From Butyrivibrio sp. (GTDB lineage: Bacteria; Bacillota; Clostridia; Lachnospirales; Lachnospiraceae), in assembly GCA_017535785.1 (NCBI GenBank), contig JAFXTN010000037.1, forward strand, positions 186,001 through 250,000: a stretch of DNA of 64,000 nt. Direction: 5' to 3'. This document shows positions 55,857 through 64,000 of this stretch, in pieces. The notes under the pieces are model-generated. The model was given only the letters and a program-made list of their open reading frames with translations, made no database searches and was not told where the DNA came from. Every line of letters starts with the position of its first letter. The first letter of the stretch is position 1. Both the position numbers and the translations under genes were made by a program.

Positions 55857-56528
55857 ATGGAAATTTTAAAGGTGGAAAACTTAACCAAAGTGTATGGTAA
55901 GGACACAACTGAAGTTGTTGCTCTGGACAATGCATCATTCTCTGTTGGGAAAGGAGAATTTGTAGCAATAGTCGGAGCATCCGGATCCGGTAAGTCAACA
56001 CTTTTGCATTTGCTTGGAGGTGTTGACAGACCGACATCAGGTAAAGTCTTTATCGACGGAAAAGATATTTTTGAATTAAGCGATGATGAACTTGCTGTAT
56101 TCAGAAGACAGCAGATCGGTCTGGTCTATCAGTTTTACAACCTGATCCCGATCTTGAACGTAGAAGAGAATATATCACTTCCCTTGTCATTAGACGATCG
56201 GGAAGTAGATAAAGATACTTTGAATAATATGCTTGAGCTTCTGGGAATCGAGCACAGAAGGAATCATCTTCCCAACGAATTATCCGGAGGACAGCAGCAG
56301 AGAACAAGTATCGGAAGAGCACTGATCACCGAACCTACAATTGTTCTTGCAGATGAGCCTACAGGAAACTTGGATTCTAAGTCAAGCGATGAGATCGTAG
56401 CTCTTTTGAAGAAATCCAATAAAGAATTGAATCAGACGATCATCATGATCACACACAACATGGAGATTGCCAAGGCTGCTGACAGAATAATCAAGATCGA
56501 AGATGGAAAAATTGTTGAGGAGGTATGA
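55857..56528 (+). CDS. ABC transporter ATPase, MacB/LolD type
   Basis: ATPase of 223 residues. Walker A GASGSGKS (40-47), signature LSGGQQQR near residue 145, Walker B IVLADEPTGNLD and the H-loop ITHN are intact. The subfamily powers MacB-, LolCDE- and BceAB-type permeases that export or sense peptides and lipoproteins without a full transport channel. AGGAGAG is about 14 bases before the ATG. The stop overlaps the permease start region. Confidence 0.94.
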   Translation: MEILKVENLTKVYGKDTTEVVALDNASFSVGKGEFVAIVGASGSGKSTLLHLLGGVDRPTSGKVFIDGKDIFELSDDELAVFRRQQIGLVYQFYNLIPILNVEENISLPLSLDDREVDKDTLNNMLELLGIEHRRNHLPNELSGGQQQRTSIGRALITEPTIVLADEPTGNLDSKSSDEIVALLKKSNKELNQTIIMITHNMEIAKAADRIIKIEDGKIVEEV

Positions 56529-56530
56529 AC

Positions 56531-58906
56531 ATGAACTTACTTAACAGATTGACCACCAAAAATCTCAAGCTGAATAAGAAAAGAACCGTAGTTACCATCA
56601 TAGGCATTATCCTGTCGGTAGCTCTTTTGACAGCAGTGGCTTCGATGTTTTCAAGCATCCTGCAATCTACGATCAATTACGAGATTGAGTTAAGAGGAAA
56701 TTATCATGTGGCATATTATGATATTCCCTTAAGTGATCTGGATACATTCAGAAGCGACGGTGATATTACCGAAATGAGCCTGACTCAGGACTTGGGATAT
56801 GCGGAAATAGAAACCAAAAATGAGTACAAACCTTATGCGTTTGTGAAGGCATATACTCCGGATGCACTGAATAATATAACAAGCAGATTGGTGGAAGGGA
56901 GACTTCCGGAGAACGAGAATGAGATTATCATTCCCACCCATCTTAAGACTAACGGTAGAAATTTCTTAAAAGTTGGAGATACTGTCACTTTAAATGTGGG
57001 TGAAAGAGTCAATGACGCCGGTGAGGATTTTACCCAGAGTGATCCATACGATGCAGATAACCCGGAAAAAATAACAAGCACAACAGGCAAGACTTATACG
57101 GTTGTGGGTGTTGTTGAAAGACCTTCAACAAATATTGAGCCTTATGATGCTCCCGGATATACATTTGTAACTTACGTCGATGAAAATAAGCTGGCGGGCA
57201 ATGTTGATGTGTATCTTAGATATAACAAGAAGGCAGCCAAAGGATTGGCCGCGCAGGTAGAGAACTCCAAGTATGAATATGGTTTCAATAAATACCTCAT
57301 GATGTTGGAAGCAAATCCGTTTCAGGAATTTGGAGATTATGCGGTAGTAATACTTCTGATCATGGGGATCATAGTGATAACTTCCGTATTTTGTATAAAG
57401 AACAGTTTTGATATTTCAATCACAGAGAGAATTAAGCAGTATGGAATGATAAGAAGTATCGGAGCTACCAAGAAACAGATCAGGAGAAATGTATTCTATG
57501 AAGCTACTGTATTGGGAGTGATCGGTATTCCTTTGGGAGTATTATCCGGATGGTTGGCTACAGTCATCTTGGTTGTCGGAATAAATTATTTTATGAACGA
57601 AGATGGAGATGCCTTAGGGTCGGTAAAACTGATGTTTTCAGTCTCGCCGGTCGCTATCCTGATAGCGATCATATTTGGTATTGTAACTATTTATTTATCG
57701 GCGCTTCGGTCGGCAGTAAAAGCATCTAAGGTATCGCCCATCGATTCCATAAGAAACAGTGCTGAGATTAAGATCAAATCCAAGAAGGTCAGATCTCCGA
57801 AGATCATTAAAAAGCTATTTGGTATCGGCGGAGAAATATCTTATAAGAATTTAAAGAGAAATAAAAAGAAATACAGAACTACGGTAATTTCAATCGTTAT
57901 GTCGGTGTTCATTTTCATAGCATTGTCAAGTTTTATGGGTAGTATGTTGGCATCCGTCGGCGATGAACTTAAGGGATCTGATTACAATGTGTATTTATCG
58001 TCTTCTGTTTACGGTGATGAGAACAGATACAACAAGTTCCTCAAAACTACTAAGTTGGACGGAGTGGATGATTATACAGTCTACAGGACAATAGGTTACG
58101 GTGATAATGTTTGTGCGATCGGAGATGAGCAATATAGGAAGTACATAAAAAAACTCGGTCTAAACTATGAAGACATTAAAGATAAGATAATTGCGGTAAA
58201 TTGCGGACAGGTAGGAGACGTCGTAAAAAGCGAGAACTTCGATGGAACATTGGAGATCGGATATGTCACAGATGAAAGGCCTTTTGGACTGGATTATCCC
58301 GATGCAGAATACCATGTTATCAGCGATGAATTGTTTGACAGCTTGATTAGTGATGAAGCGGCAGCATCGCTTACAATCTATTATCACGCTACCGATGCAG
58401 ATAAGTTGCAGGATGAAATAGATCAGATCTTAATAACCGAAACGCATTATTTTATGAGGAATCTGGAGGAAAGTGCAAGACAAGACAGAAATTTGGTTAC
58501 GTTAATGGGTGTCTTCCTTTATGGGTTCATAATAGTACTTTCTCTGATCGGTGTTACCAACATATTTAATACCATAACTACCAACATGGAGCTCAGGAAA
58601 CCTGAATTCGCCATGCTCAGGTCTGTTGGTATGACATCAAAAGAGTTTAATAGGATGATCCGATTGGAAACTATATTTATGGGTACCAGATCATTGTTCT
58701 TTGGAACAATATTAGGAGTGGCAGCTTCTTATCTGCTCTATTATGCGGGAGTCAAAGGCGCGGGAGCTTCGTACAGCTTCCCCATCATTCCCGTGGTAAT
58801 AGCTATATTGGCGGTATTTCTACTTATCTCACTGATCATGAATTATTCGATTGCGAAAATAAGTAAGCAAAATACAATTGAAACTATCAGAAATGAAAAC
58901 ATTTAA
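56531..58906 (+). CDS. FtsX/MacB-type ABC transporter permease
   Basis: Permease of about 791 residues with two FtsX-type halves. Each half opens with a helix (TVVTIIGIILSVALLTAVAS; TVISIVMSVFIFIALSSF), followed by a large extracytoplasmic domain and three helices; the FtsX-motif segments are ERIKQYGMIRSIGATKKQIR and LRKPEFAMLRSVGMTSKEFN. It works with the upstream ATPase, probably in antimicrobial peptide export or resistance. GAGGAGGT lies before both ATGs; 56531 has the better spacing (7), 56525 overlaps the previous stop. Confidence 0.9.
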   Translation: MNLLNRLTTKNLKLNKKRTVVTIIGIILSVALLTAVASMFSSILQSTINYEIELRGNYHVAYYDIPLSDLDTFRSDGDITEMSLTQDLGYAEIETKNEYKPYAFVKAYTPDALNNITSRLVEGRLPENENEIIIPTHLKTNGRNFLKVGDTVTLNVGERVNDAGEDFTQSDPYDADNPEKITSTTGKTYTVVGVVERPSTNIEPYDAPGYTFVTYVDENKLAGNVDVYLRYNKKAAKGLAAQVENSKYEYGFNKYLMMLEANPFQEFGDYAVVILLIMGIIVITSVFCIKNSFDISITERIKQYGMIRSIGATKKQIRRNVFYEATVLGVIGIPLGVLSGWLATVILVVGINYFMNEDGDALGSVKLMFSVSPVAILIAIIFGIVTIYLSALRSAVKASKVSPIDSIRNSAEIKIKSKKVRSPKIIKKLFGIGGEISYKNLKRNKKKYRTTVISIVMSVFIFIALSSFMGSMLASVGDELKGSDYNVYLSSSVYGDENRYNKFLKTTKLDGVDDYTVYRTIGYGDNVCAIGDEQYRKYIKKLGLNYEDIKDKIIAVNCGQVGDVVKSENFDGTLEIGYVTDERPFGLDYPDAEYHVISDELFDSLISDEAAASLTIYYHATDADKLQDEIDQILITETHYFMRNLEESARQDRNLVTLMGVFLYGFIIVLSLIGVTNIFNTITTNMELRKPEFAMLRSVGMTSKEFNRMIRLETIFMGTRSLFFGTILGVAASYLLYYAGVKGAGASYSFPIIPVVIAILAVFLLISLIMNYSIAKISKQNTIETIRNENI

Positions 58907-58921
58907 AAGGAGAGAGGCACA

Positions 58922-59027
58922 ATGAAAACAAAGAATGTATTGGCAATTCAGTTTCATTACAGGCGATAATGATAAGGTTACCAATATTCATTACTCTACA
59001 ACCGCCTATATGAATACTGTCAAGTAA
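58922..59027 (+). pseudogene. Internally deleted gene remnant after the ABC permease
   Basis: AAAGGAGAGAGG is followed by an ATG at 58922 that encodes MKTKNVLAIQFHYRR and stops. From 58956, one base out of frame, ITGDNDKVTNIHYSTTAYMN runs on to a natural-looking TAA at 59025 just before a strong terminator. This looks like the first ten and last two dozen codons of a third operon gene whose middle has been lost. The original product is not identifiable. Confidence 0.6.
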
Positions 59028-59038
59028 CCCCAAAAGCT

Positions 59039-59093
59039 ATAAAAGCCGCAGTAGATCTGAGGAGTTCATGCCTCAAACTGCTGCGGCTTTTTG
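59039..59093. terminator. Terminator between the ABC operon and engB
   Basis: AAAAGCCGCAG and CTGCGGCTTTT arms with an inner GAGG/CCTC stem; T tails on both strands suit the convergent genes. Confidence 0.85.
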
Positions 59094-59105
59094 TGCTCAA
59101 AAAAC

Positions 59106-59720
59106 TTACTGTTCGCTTTCAGCGGTTTTATTTACTTCTTCGAGAAGTTCATCCATGAAATCATAGATTTCCTGTCTGCCTTCTTTGCTGAGAGCTGAGT
59201 AAGGGAAGATCCTTACATCTTCAGGAAGTCCCAGGCCGTTTCTTAGCATATTCAGATGCTTCTCACGCTGGGAATTCTTTATCTTGTCAGCTTTGGTTGC
59301 GATAATGACAGGCTGGAAGCCCTGATGGACAACCCATTTATACATCTGAACATCGTTTGCGGAAGGCTCATGTCTGATATCGATAAGAAGGAAAACTCGT
59401 ACAAGCTGCCTTGAAGTGTGGAGGTAATTCTCTATCATCTTACCCCACTGCTGCTTAACCTTCTCGGGCACTCTGGCAAAGCCGTATCCCGGAAGATCCA
59501 CGAGATAAAATTCATCGTTGATATTGTAATAGTTGATCGTCTGAGTTTTGCCGGGCTCCTGTGAAGTCCTTGCGTAGTTCTTACGATTCATAAGACCGTT
59601 TATAAGTGAACTTTTACCGACATTACTTTTTCCCGCAAAAGCAAATTCGGGATGGATATTATCGGGAAGAGTACTTGTTATTCCACAAACCGTTTCAAGG
59701 TTTACATTTTTTATTACCAT
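59106..59720 (-). CDS. engB: Ribosome biogenesis GTP-binding protein EngB/YsxC
   Basis: GTPase of 204 residues needed for large ribosomal subunit assembly. G1 is GKSNVGKSS (30-38), G3 DLPGYGFARV, G4 TKADK and G5 SALSKEG. TATGGAGAAA precedes the ATG. Usually found beside lon and clpX; here it is 4.6 kb from clpX, separated by the lipoprotein and ABC genes, and a degenerate copy of its first codons lies next to clpX. Confidence 0.96.
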   Translation of the reverse strand: MVIKNVNLETVCGITSTLPDNIHPEFAFAGKSNVGKSSLINGLMNRKNYARTSQEPGKTQTINYYNINDEFYLVDLPGYGFARVPEKVKQQWGKMIENYLHTSRQLVRVFLLIDIRHEPSANDVQMYKWVVHQGFQPVIIATKADKIKNSQREKHLNMLRNGLGLPEDVRIFPYSALSKEGRQEIYDFMDELLEEVNKTAESEQ

Positions 59721-59920
59721 TTTTATTTCTCCATATTGTTTATACTCTGAGTTACGTTCCTGTATATTCTACACTATCTGTTCTTATCAGGCAAAAGAGC
59801 TGTCGTCTTGCGCTCTTTTACTGATGAAAGAAAGCCGGGTTTGCTTTTTTTACAAAATGTGTTACAATATGTTATGGTAATGTAAATATATTCGTAATCA
59901 AAAGGAAAGAGGAGAATAAA

Positions 59921-60382
59921 ATGAAGAAAGAAATCATAACTATAGCAGCGCTTGCACTTTTGGCAACGGGATGCTCTTCCGTTAATGCTGAGCCTGATGA
60001 GATATTACCTCCCAAGGAGGCTTCAGTAGAGACATCTGTAGAGACTTCAAATGAGACATCGTTGGAGACGTCCGGTGAGATCTCGGCAGAAGCTCCTGCA
60101 GAGGATGCGGATAAAAATAGTACCGAGTCTGCTAAACCCAGTGGTACATATGCAAGAACGATCACTGAGGAAATTGAAGGTCAGGAAATATCAGCAGAGC
60201 ATTATTACGTATTTAATGATGACGGAACAGGTACATCAACAGCTCAGGACACAGTAGACATAAAATGGGATGATAATAAGATTTATTTCAATTACGGCGA
60301 TCTGAGCTATGAGTACAAGCTTGACGGTGATACTTTAAGTGTAAAAGAAGAGTTTGGCTGGGTTGACTATACAAAGAAGTGA
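59921..60382 (+). CDS. Putative lipoprotein, short paralogue
   Basis: Surface lipoprotein of 153 residues: signal peptide with lipobox ATGC (Cys at 18), a Glu/Ser/Thr linker (PKEASVETSVETSNETSLET) and a small domain (about 73-153; PSGTYARTITEEI, DDGTGTSTAQDTVDIKWDD, EEFGWVDYTKK). The domain aligns with residues 98-185 of the lipoprotein at 54755, but the second domain of that protein is absent. GGAAAGAGGAG precedes the ATG. Function unknown. Confidence 0.8.
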   Translation: MKKEIITIAALALLATGCSSVNAEPDEILPPKEASVETSVETSNETSLETSGEISAEAPAEDADKNSTESAKPSGTYARTITEEIEGQEISAEHYYVFNDDGTGTSTAQDTVDIKWDDNKIYFNYGDLSYEYKLDGDTLSVKEEFGWVDYTKK

Positions 60383-60414
60383 TCCCGCCAAAAAACACAT
60401 ATGCAAAAGACCTA

Positions 60415-63030
60415 TCATCCAAGCAGTGACAGAACGCCCTGCTTAGACTGATTGGCCTGTGCAAGCATAGCTTGACCTGCCTGCTCAAGAATTTCGTGGT
60501 TTCGAAGCTTGGTGATCTCGGTATTCATATCCGTATCACGGATTATGGATTCCGAATACTGTGTATTTTCCTGAGCATTAGCAGTGTAATTATATGCATG
60601 TTCGAGTCGGTTTTGGGCAGCACCAAAGCCGGCTCTTTCTAATGAGATCTTATCAAGAGCAGCTTTTGTAAGTTCGATCGATCCAAGAGAGGATGCCTCT
60701 GTGAGAGTGTTTGCACCTGTCATTCCGATAATGGAGAGGCTGAGCGCACTCCAATTAATGGGGATCTGATCCTCTAAAATATTTTCGGGCGTGGCTTGTA
60801 TGATCATTTCCTTTCTCGGAGGAACGATCACGATGTTCATGAAGTCATATTCGCTGACAGCATTTCCTTTTAATGCAGGGCTAAAGCTTCTTGTGGCACT
60901 GGAAGTAAATTTAAGATCGAGACTGACACTGTCACCTACCGCTTGACCTGCTCTATTGATTATCTGATCGTAAGAAATATTATAATTGTAATCAAAAGCC
61001 TTCAGGTTAGATTTGCTGCTATCGACAAAGCTTGAGCTTGTTCTCAATGTGCCGCCACTGTGAGTGGTGGTGTCGCTGGCAAGGGTAGGAGTGGTTTCCT
61101 GTGTTGCCGGAGCTGTGTGAACGCTGTCTTCTATCGTTGCATTTCCATCAGCAACTCTCTGATTAAGATCAGCAAGTTCTGCACCCGTGATCACTCTGTC
61201 ATTCGTATATGAGATCGAATGAGAGGTTCTTGTGTATTCATAAACTTTTGTCTCTGTGAAATTCGAGGTTATATCCTGATCTGTTCCATCCATCGTGGCT
61301 GTACCCAGAGATCCGCTGAAAGCAACATTATAACTTTCACTCCAGGTAATGGTATCAACTCTGCGCATAGCATCAACTCTGGTCGCAGTCTGCTCGCCTG
61401 TTCTAAGGTGAATATCCCCGTTATCCGCTTTATAATAATAGTCCGTAGAACTTGAATAGGTAGTTGTTTGACCGGTAGATCTTGCGGCTCCTGTAATTGA
61501 TGAGTGCGTAGTTTCGTTAGTCTTGGTACTGCTCCAACTGATATCACCGGTAATACTTGAATTGTTTGTATCGAAGTCACGGCCATACGCTCTATGCAGA
61601 ACAAACGCATTGTAATTGTTGGCAGAGATATTTGTGTTATTTATTGAGAAGCCATTTTTATTTTGGTTAGTAAGCGATGAATTTCCGGCTGTTACACCTC
61701 CGCCAAGATTGGTCTCGTTTATGGCGGCGATGACTTCATCTCTGCTCGAAGCATCGGCAAGCTTGAAATTATAGTTGAAGTTCATGTTGTCGAGTGATTT
61801 GTTGTAATTGTATTTTGCATCCGAATCAAAAGTTATGCTGCTTGCGTTATTGGAATCATTTTCAAGACCCCAGTTTGAGATCGGATAATCTGTACTTTCT
61901 GCCGGAACTCTGGGGACAGTATTGCTTGCAATATTACTAAAGTTACCCCATGCGGTTGTAGCATTTGTGGATGTGGCGCTCGGATCGTCCCTGTCGGTTC
62001 TTCTGATAGATATACCTTCGGTAGACGCAAGGATTTCATACTTATCATCAGCTACGTTCTTATTTGCGTTTGTGACTGTGACATTTTGGACACCGTCAGG
62101 AACAGTAAAAACATTTCTGCTGGTCGTAGAAGAAGCTGAAATATTCCAGTATGAAGGTTCAGTGATGCTGTTACCGTTGATACCTTCAATGATCACAGAA
62201 AGATCGTCGCCTTCTTCCACATCAAAGCTAACGGTAGTTCCGTGATAATCAAAAGAGTAAGTGCCTGCGTCATTTCCGTTTCCGCTTATTCCTAGACCGG
62301 CCCATGTCGCAACGTCTACATTGTTGACTTTTATGCCTGTCTCATCGGCTTTCCACTCGTATTTTCTTACGACTTTATCCAGAGATTCTCCCTCTTTAAG
62401 GCTTATATGAACCTTTTCACCGTCCCAAAGATCGAATTCCACAGTCTGATCCTTGGTCGAGTTGCCGTTTCCGTCAAGCTCGAGACCTTTTGCGGCAAGC
62501 TCATCAAGATTGTATCTGACATTATTAAAGTCCAGACCTCCGATAGTGCCCGGCGCACTGTAAAAGACCTGGATATCATATGGCTCTGTGTTGGGAGTAA
62601 CAGAAGGTGCATAGGGCACCTTAAAGATCTTCATTTCATTAAAAGAGGCGGAACCGAAGACTCTTTCAATCTCGTTCTTTATCTGCTGAACTTCTTCGTT
62701 GACAAATTCTCTGTCTTTGTCGGTAAGGGTGCCGTTGGCACCTTTTACAGAGAGCTCATTGATTCTCTGAAGCATGTCGTGAACTTCGTTGAGATATCCG
62801 TCCGCAACCTGAATAAAGCTGATTCCGTCCTGGATGTTCAGCATGTTCTGCCCCAGTCCGCGAATCTGCCTTCTCATTTTCTCACTGATTGCAAGCCCTG
62901 CCGCATCATCCGCTGCACGGTTTATACGATAACCCGACGATAGCTTCTCAGCGGATTTTGCTTTTGTATTTGTTGTAATTCCCAGCTGGCGATGCGCAAA
63001 CATCGACGCCATATTGTGCTGTATTACCAT
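60415..63030 (-). CDS. Flagellin with very large central insert
   Basis: Flagellar filament protein of 871 residues, against 270-500 in most bacteria. The conserved D0/D1 parts are intact: N-terminal QHNMASMFAHRQLGI, SSGYRINRAADDAAGLAISE, IQVADGYLNEVHDMLQRINE (about 1-140), and C-terminal AALDKISLERAGFGAAQNRL, then QENTQYSESIIRDTDMNTEI to the end (about 770-871). Between them about 630 residues of Ser/Thr/Asn/Asp-rich sequence form the variable surface domain, a likely glycosylation target. GAGGG lies before the ATG. A sigma-D-type promoter precedes it. Confidence 0.95.
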   Translation of the reverse strand: MVIQHNMASMFAHRQLGITTNTKAKSAEKLSSGYRINRAADDAAGLAISEKMRRQIRGLGQNMLNIQDGISFIQVADGYLNEVHDMLQRINELSVKGANGTLTDKDREFVNEEVQQIKNEIERVFGSASFNEMKIFKVPYAPSVTPNTEPYDIQVFYSAPGTIGGLDFNNVRYNLDELAAKGLELDGNGNSTKDQTVEFDLWDGEKVHISLKEGESLDKVVRKYEWKADETGIKVNNVDVATWAGLGISGNGNDAGTYSFDYHGTTVSFDVEEGDDLSVIIEGINGNSITEPSYWNISASSTTSRNVFTVPDGVQNVTVTNANKNVADDKYEILASTEGISIRRTDRDDPSATSTNATTAWGNFSNIASNTVPRVPAESTDYPISNWGLENDSNNASSITFDSDAKYNYNKSLDNMNFNYNFKLADASSRDEVIAAINETNLGGGVTAGNSSLTNQNKNGFSINNTNISANNYNAFVLHRAYGRDFDTNNSSITGDISWSSTKTNETTHSSITGAARSTGQTTTYSSSTDYYYKADNGDIHLRTGEQTATRVDAMRRVDTITWSESYNVAFSGSLGTATMDGTDQDITSNFTETKVYEYTRTSHSISYTNDRVITGAELADLNQRVADGNATIEDSVHTAPATQETTPTLASDTTTHSGGTLRTSSSFVDSSKSNLKAFDYNYNISYDQIINRAGQAVGDSVSLDLKFTSSATRSFSPALKGNAVSEYDFMNIVIVPPRKEMIIQATPENILEDQIPINWSALSLSIIGMTGANTLTEASSLGSIELTKAALDKISLERAGFGAAQNRLEHAYNYTANAQENTQYSESIIRDTDMNTEITKLRNHEILEQAGQAMLAQANQSKQGVLSLLG

Positions 63031-63070
63031 ACATAACCCTCATGATCAAATTGGTGGATATCTCTATTAT

Positions 63071-63098
63071 ATATCGGGTAGAAGTGAGAGAAATCTTA
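63071..63098 (-). promoter_or_regulatory. Sigma-D (sigma-28) type promoter of flagellin
   Basis: Minus strand TAAG (63095-63098), 16-base spacer, CCCGATAT (63071-63078), close to the TAAA-N15-GCCGATAT consensus. Confidence 0.7.
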
Positions 63099-63185
63099 GA
63101 TGTGATAATAAATATTTTTGTACCCTGTATATTTACAGAAAAATAGTTGTATAGAAATAATTCTGCAACAAATGCCTGGGCAAAA

Positions 63186-63214
63186 TTGCAAGAAAAGCTA
63201 GCAAGTGGTACAAT
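63186..63214 (+). promoter_or_regulatory. Promoter of the LytTR regulator gene
   Basis: TTGCAA (63186-63191), 17-base spacer, TACAAT (63209-63214). AGTTGTAT near 63146 and GGTTGTAT near 63229 might be LytTR-type half sites. Confidence 0.6.
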
Positions 63215-63270
63215 TATTTAATTAATAGGTTGTATCAATTGAATTACGCTTATAAGAAAAGAGATTTGGT

Positions 63271-63978
63271 ATGGGGAAAATATGTATTGGCATCTGCGAC
63301 GATCAGTCTGAGATCGTGGAAGAACTCGGTGAGCTGGTCAAAAAAGTCTTAGAGGAAATTCCTTTTAATGAATTGCGCATTCTTAAGAGTACTTCTCCTC
63401 TGAAAATCCTAAGAGAAATCAAAAATATTGATATTCTGTTCCTTGATATGGACATGCCGGAGATGGACGGAATAAAAGCCGGAAAGGAAGTGATGCTGGA
63501 GAATCCCGCATGCAAGATCATTATTGCTACTGCGAGAGAAGACAGGGTCAAAGAAGCCTTTTTTATATCGGCATTTCGATTTATCACCAAGCCTTTCAAG
63601 TATGAAGAGCTTAAGGAAGCTGTTATAACGGCACTGGAGGAAACTCCCGGCGATAATGAGATTGAAGCTTTCCGAGAAAGAGTGAGCTTCAATCTAAAGG
63701 AAAGGGATATATCCATGATAAGGGCCTATAACGGATACGTTGAGATCATGGTTGGCGACAACGTGTTCAGAAAGGACATATCTTTAAATGCGCTGGAAGA
63801 ACAGCTGGACGATCGCATTTTCTTTAGGATCAATAGGCAATACTTGGTAAATTTTAGACACATAAGTTCATATAAAAAAAATAAGGTGGTGGTCAATAAT
63901 AAGACATTTGTAATTTCTGTCAGACGACATAAAGAGTTTTTTAAGAAATACATGGAATACGATTTAAGATACAGTTAA
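63271..63978 (+). CDS. LytTR-type response regulator (AgrA/LytR family)
   Basis: Response regulator of 235 residues. The receiver domain (about 1-120) has acidic residues CDDQ (10-13), the phosphoacceptor Asp in LFLDMDMPEMDG (about 59) and Lys in FITKPFKYEEL. The C-terminal LytTR domain (about 132-235; ISMIRAYNGYVEIMV, FRINRQYLVNFRHI) binds direct repeats upstream of targets. Such regulators control peptide signalling or envelope genes. Another gene starts 9 bases after the stop, probably in the same operon. Confidence 0.92.
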   Translation: MGKICIGICDDQSEIVEELGELVKKVLEEIPFNELRILKSTSPLKILREIKNIDILFLDMDMPEMDGIKAGKEVMLENPACKIIIATAREDRVKEAFFISAFRFITKPFKYEELKEAVITALEETPGDNEIEAFRERVSFNLKERDISMIRAYNGYVEIMVGDNVFRKDISLNALEEQLDDRIFFRINRQYLVNFRHISSYKKNKVVVNNKTFVISVRRHKEFFKKYMEYDLRYS

Positions 63979-63987
63979 GGGAAGAGT

Positions 63988-64000
63988 ATGGGAAAAATTA
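63988..64000 (+). CDS. Start of a further gene (cut by window end)
   Basis: GGGAAGAG is followed by ATGGGAAAAATT, a likely start codon 9 bases after the LytTR regulator. Only four codons are visible; a sensor kinase partner would be usual but cannot be shown. Confidence 0.4.

Noticed and set aside
54553..59720. Transposon or integrative element as cause of the engB/lipoprotein rearrangement
   Set aside because: No transposase, integrase, terminal inverted repeats or tRNA attachment site is visible in the interval.

Overview
The window reads as chromosome of a motile, low-to-mid GC Firmicute of the family Lachnospiraceae, most like Butyrivibrio or Pseudobutyrivibrio. This rests on gene content and gene order (a bacterial GlnRS, DUF6106- and DUF2225-type proteins, a stand-alone ACT protein ahead of hom and lysC, clpP-clpX), strong GGAGG ribosome binding sites, and two sugar ABC importers without their own ATPase. 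The genus is an inference. I see no prophage, insertion sequence or CRISPR array.

Layout. 1-1.2 kb: 5' part of a MATE exporter and tRNA-Leu(TAG). 1.2-6.7 kb: class A penicillin-binding protein, YigZ-family protein, typA. 6.7-9.7 kb: lysine riboswitch and attenuator ahead of dapA-dapB-hisA, the last of the eukaryotic HisA type. 9.8-11.9 kb: cold-shock protein, a YerC-like TrpR-family regulator, and a bactofilin preceded by a frameshifted, catalytically degenerate LytM (M23) protein. 12-19.4 kb: cellobiose locus, with a GH94 phosphorylase divergent from a LacI regulator, binding protein and two permeases; three near-identical operators lie in the intergenic region. 19.4-21.4 kb: DUF6044-like membrane protein with a long leader. 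21.5-24.7 kb: ACT protein, hom, aspartokinase. 24.7-30.5 kb: two small membrane proteins, guaB, a GAF/PAS/GGDEF/EAL protein. 30.6-35.3 kb: glnS, DUF2225 protein, acidic membrane protein, TetR regulator and an atypical PfkB protein. 35.3-39.3 kb: malQ plus LacI regulator behind an operator/terminator element, CYTH protein, DJ-1 protein. 39.3-44.5 kb: chemoreceptor, trigger factor with a histone-like tail, membrane GGDEF protein. 44.5-52.5 kb: plant-polysaccharide cluster (GH43, AraC, sugar importer, alpha/alpha-barrel glycosidase, GH28-like protein). 52.6-54.5 kb: clpP-clpX. 54.5-60.4 kb: a rearranged segment with two paralogous lipoproteins, a MacB-like ABC exporter, a gene remnant, and engB with a degenerate second copy of its 5' end. 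60.4-64 kb: a very large flagellin, a LytTR response regulator, and the first codons of the next gene.

How the genes work together. The cellobiose locus imports and phosphorolyses cello-oligosaccharides under LacI control. The malQ-LacI pair handles maltodextrins. The 44.5-52.5 kb cluster probably takes up and trims oligosaccharides from pectin or hemicellulose. The lysine riboswitch operon and the ACT-hom-lysC operon together cover the aspartate-family pathway. The most unusual items are the shared [engB 5' end + lipoprotein] unit flanking the ABC exporter, the broken LytM protein beside bactofilin, the three-operator LacI region, and the operator/terminator overlap before malQ.
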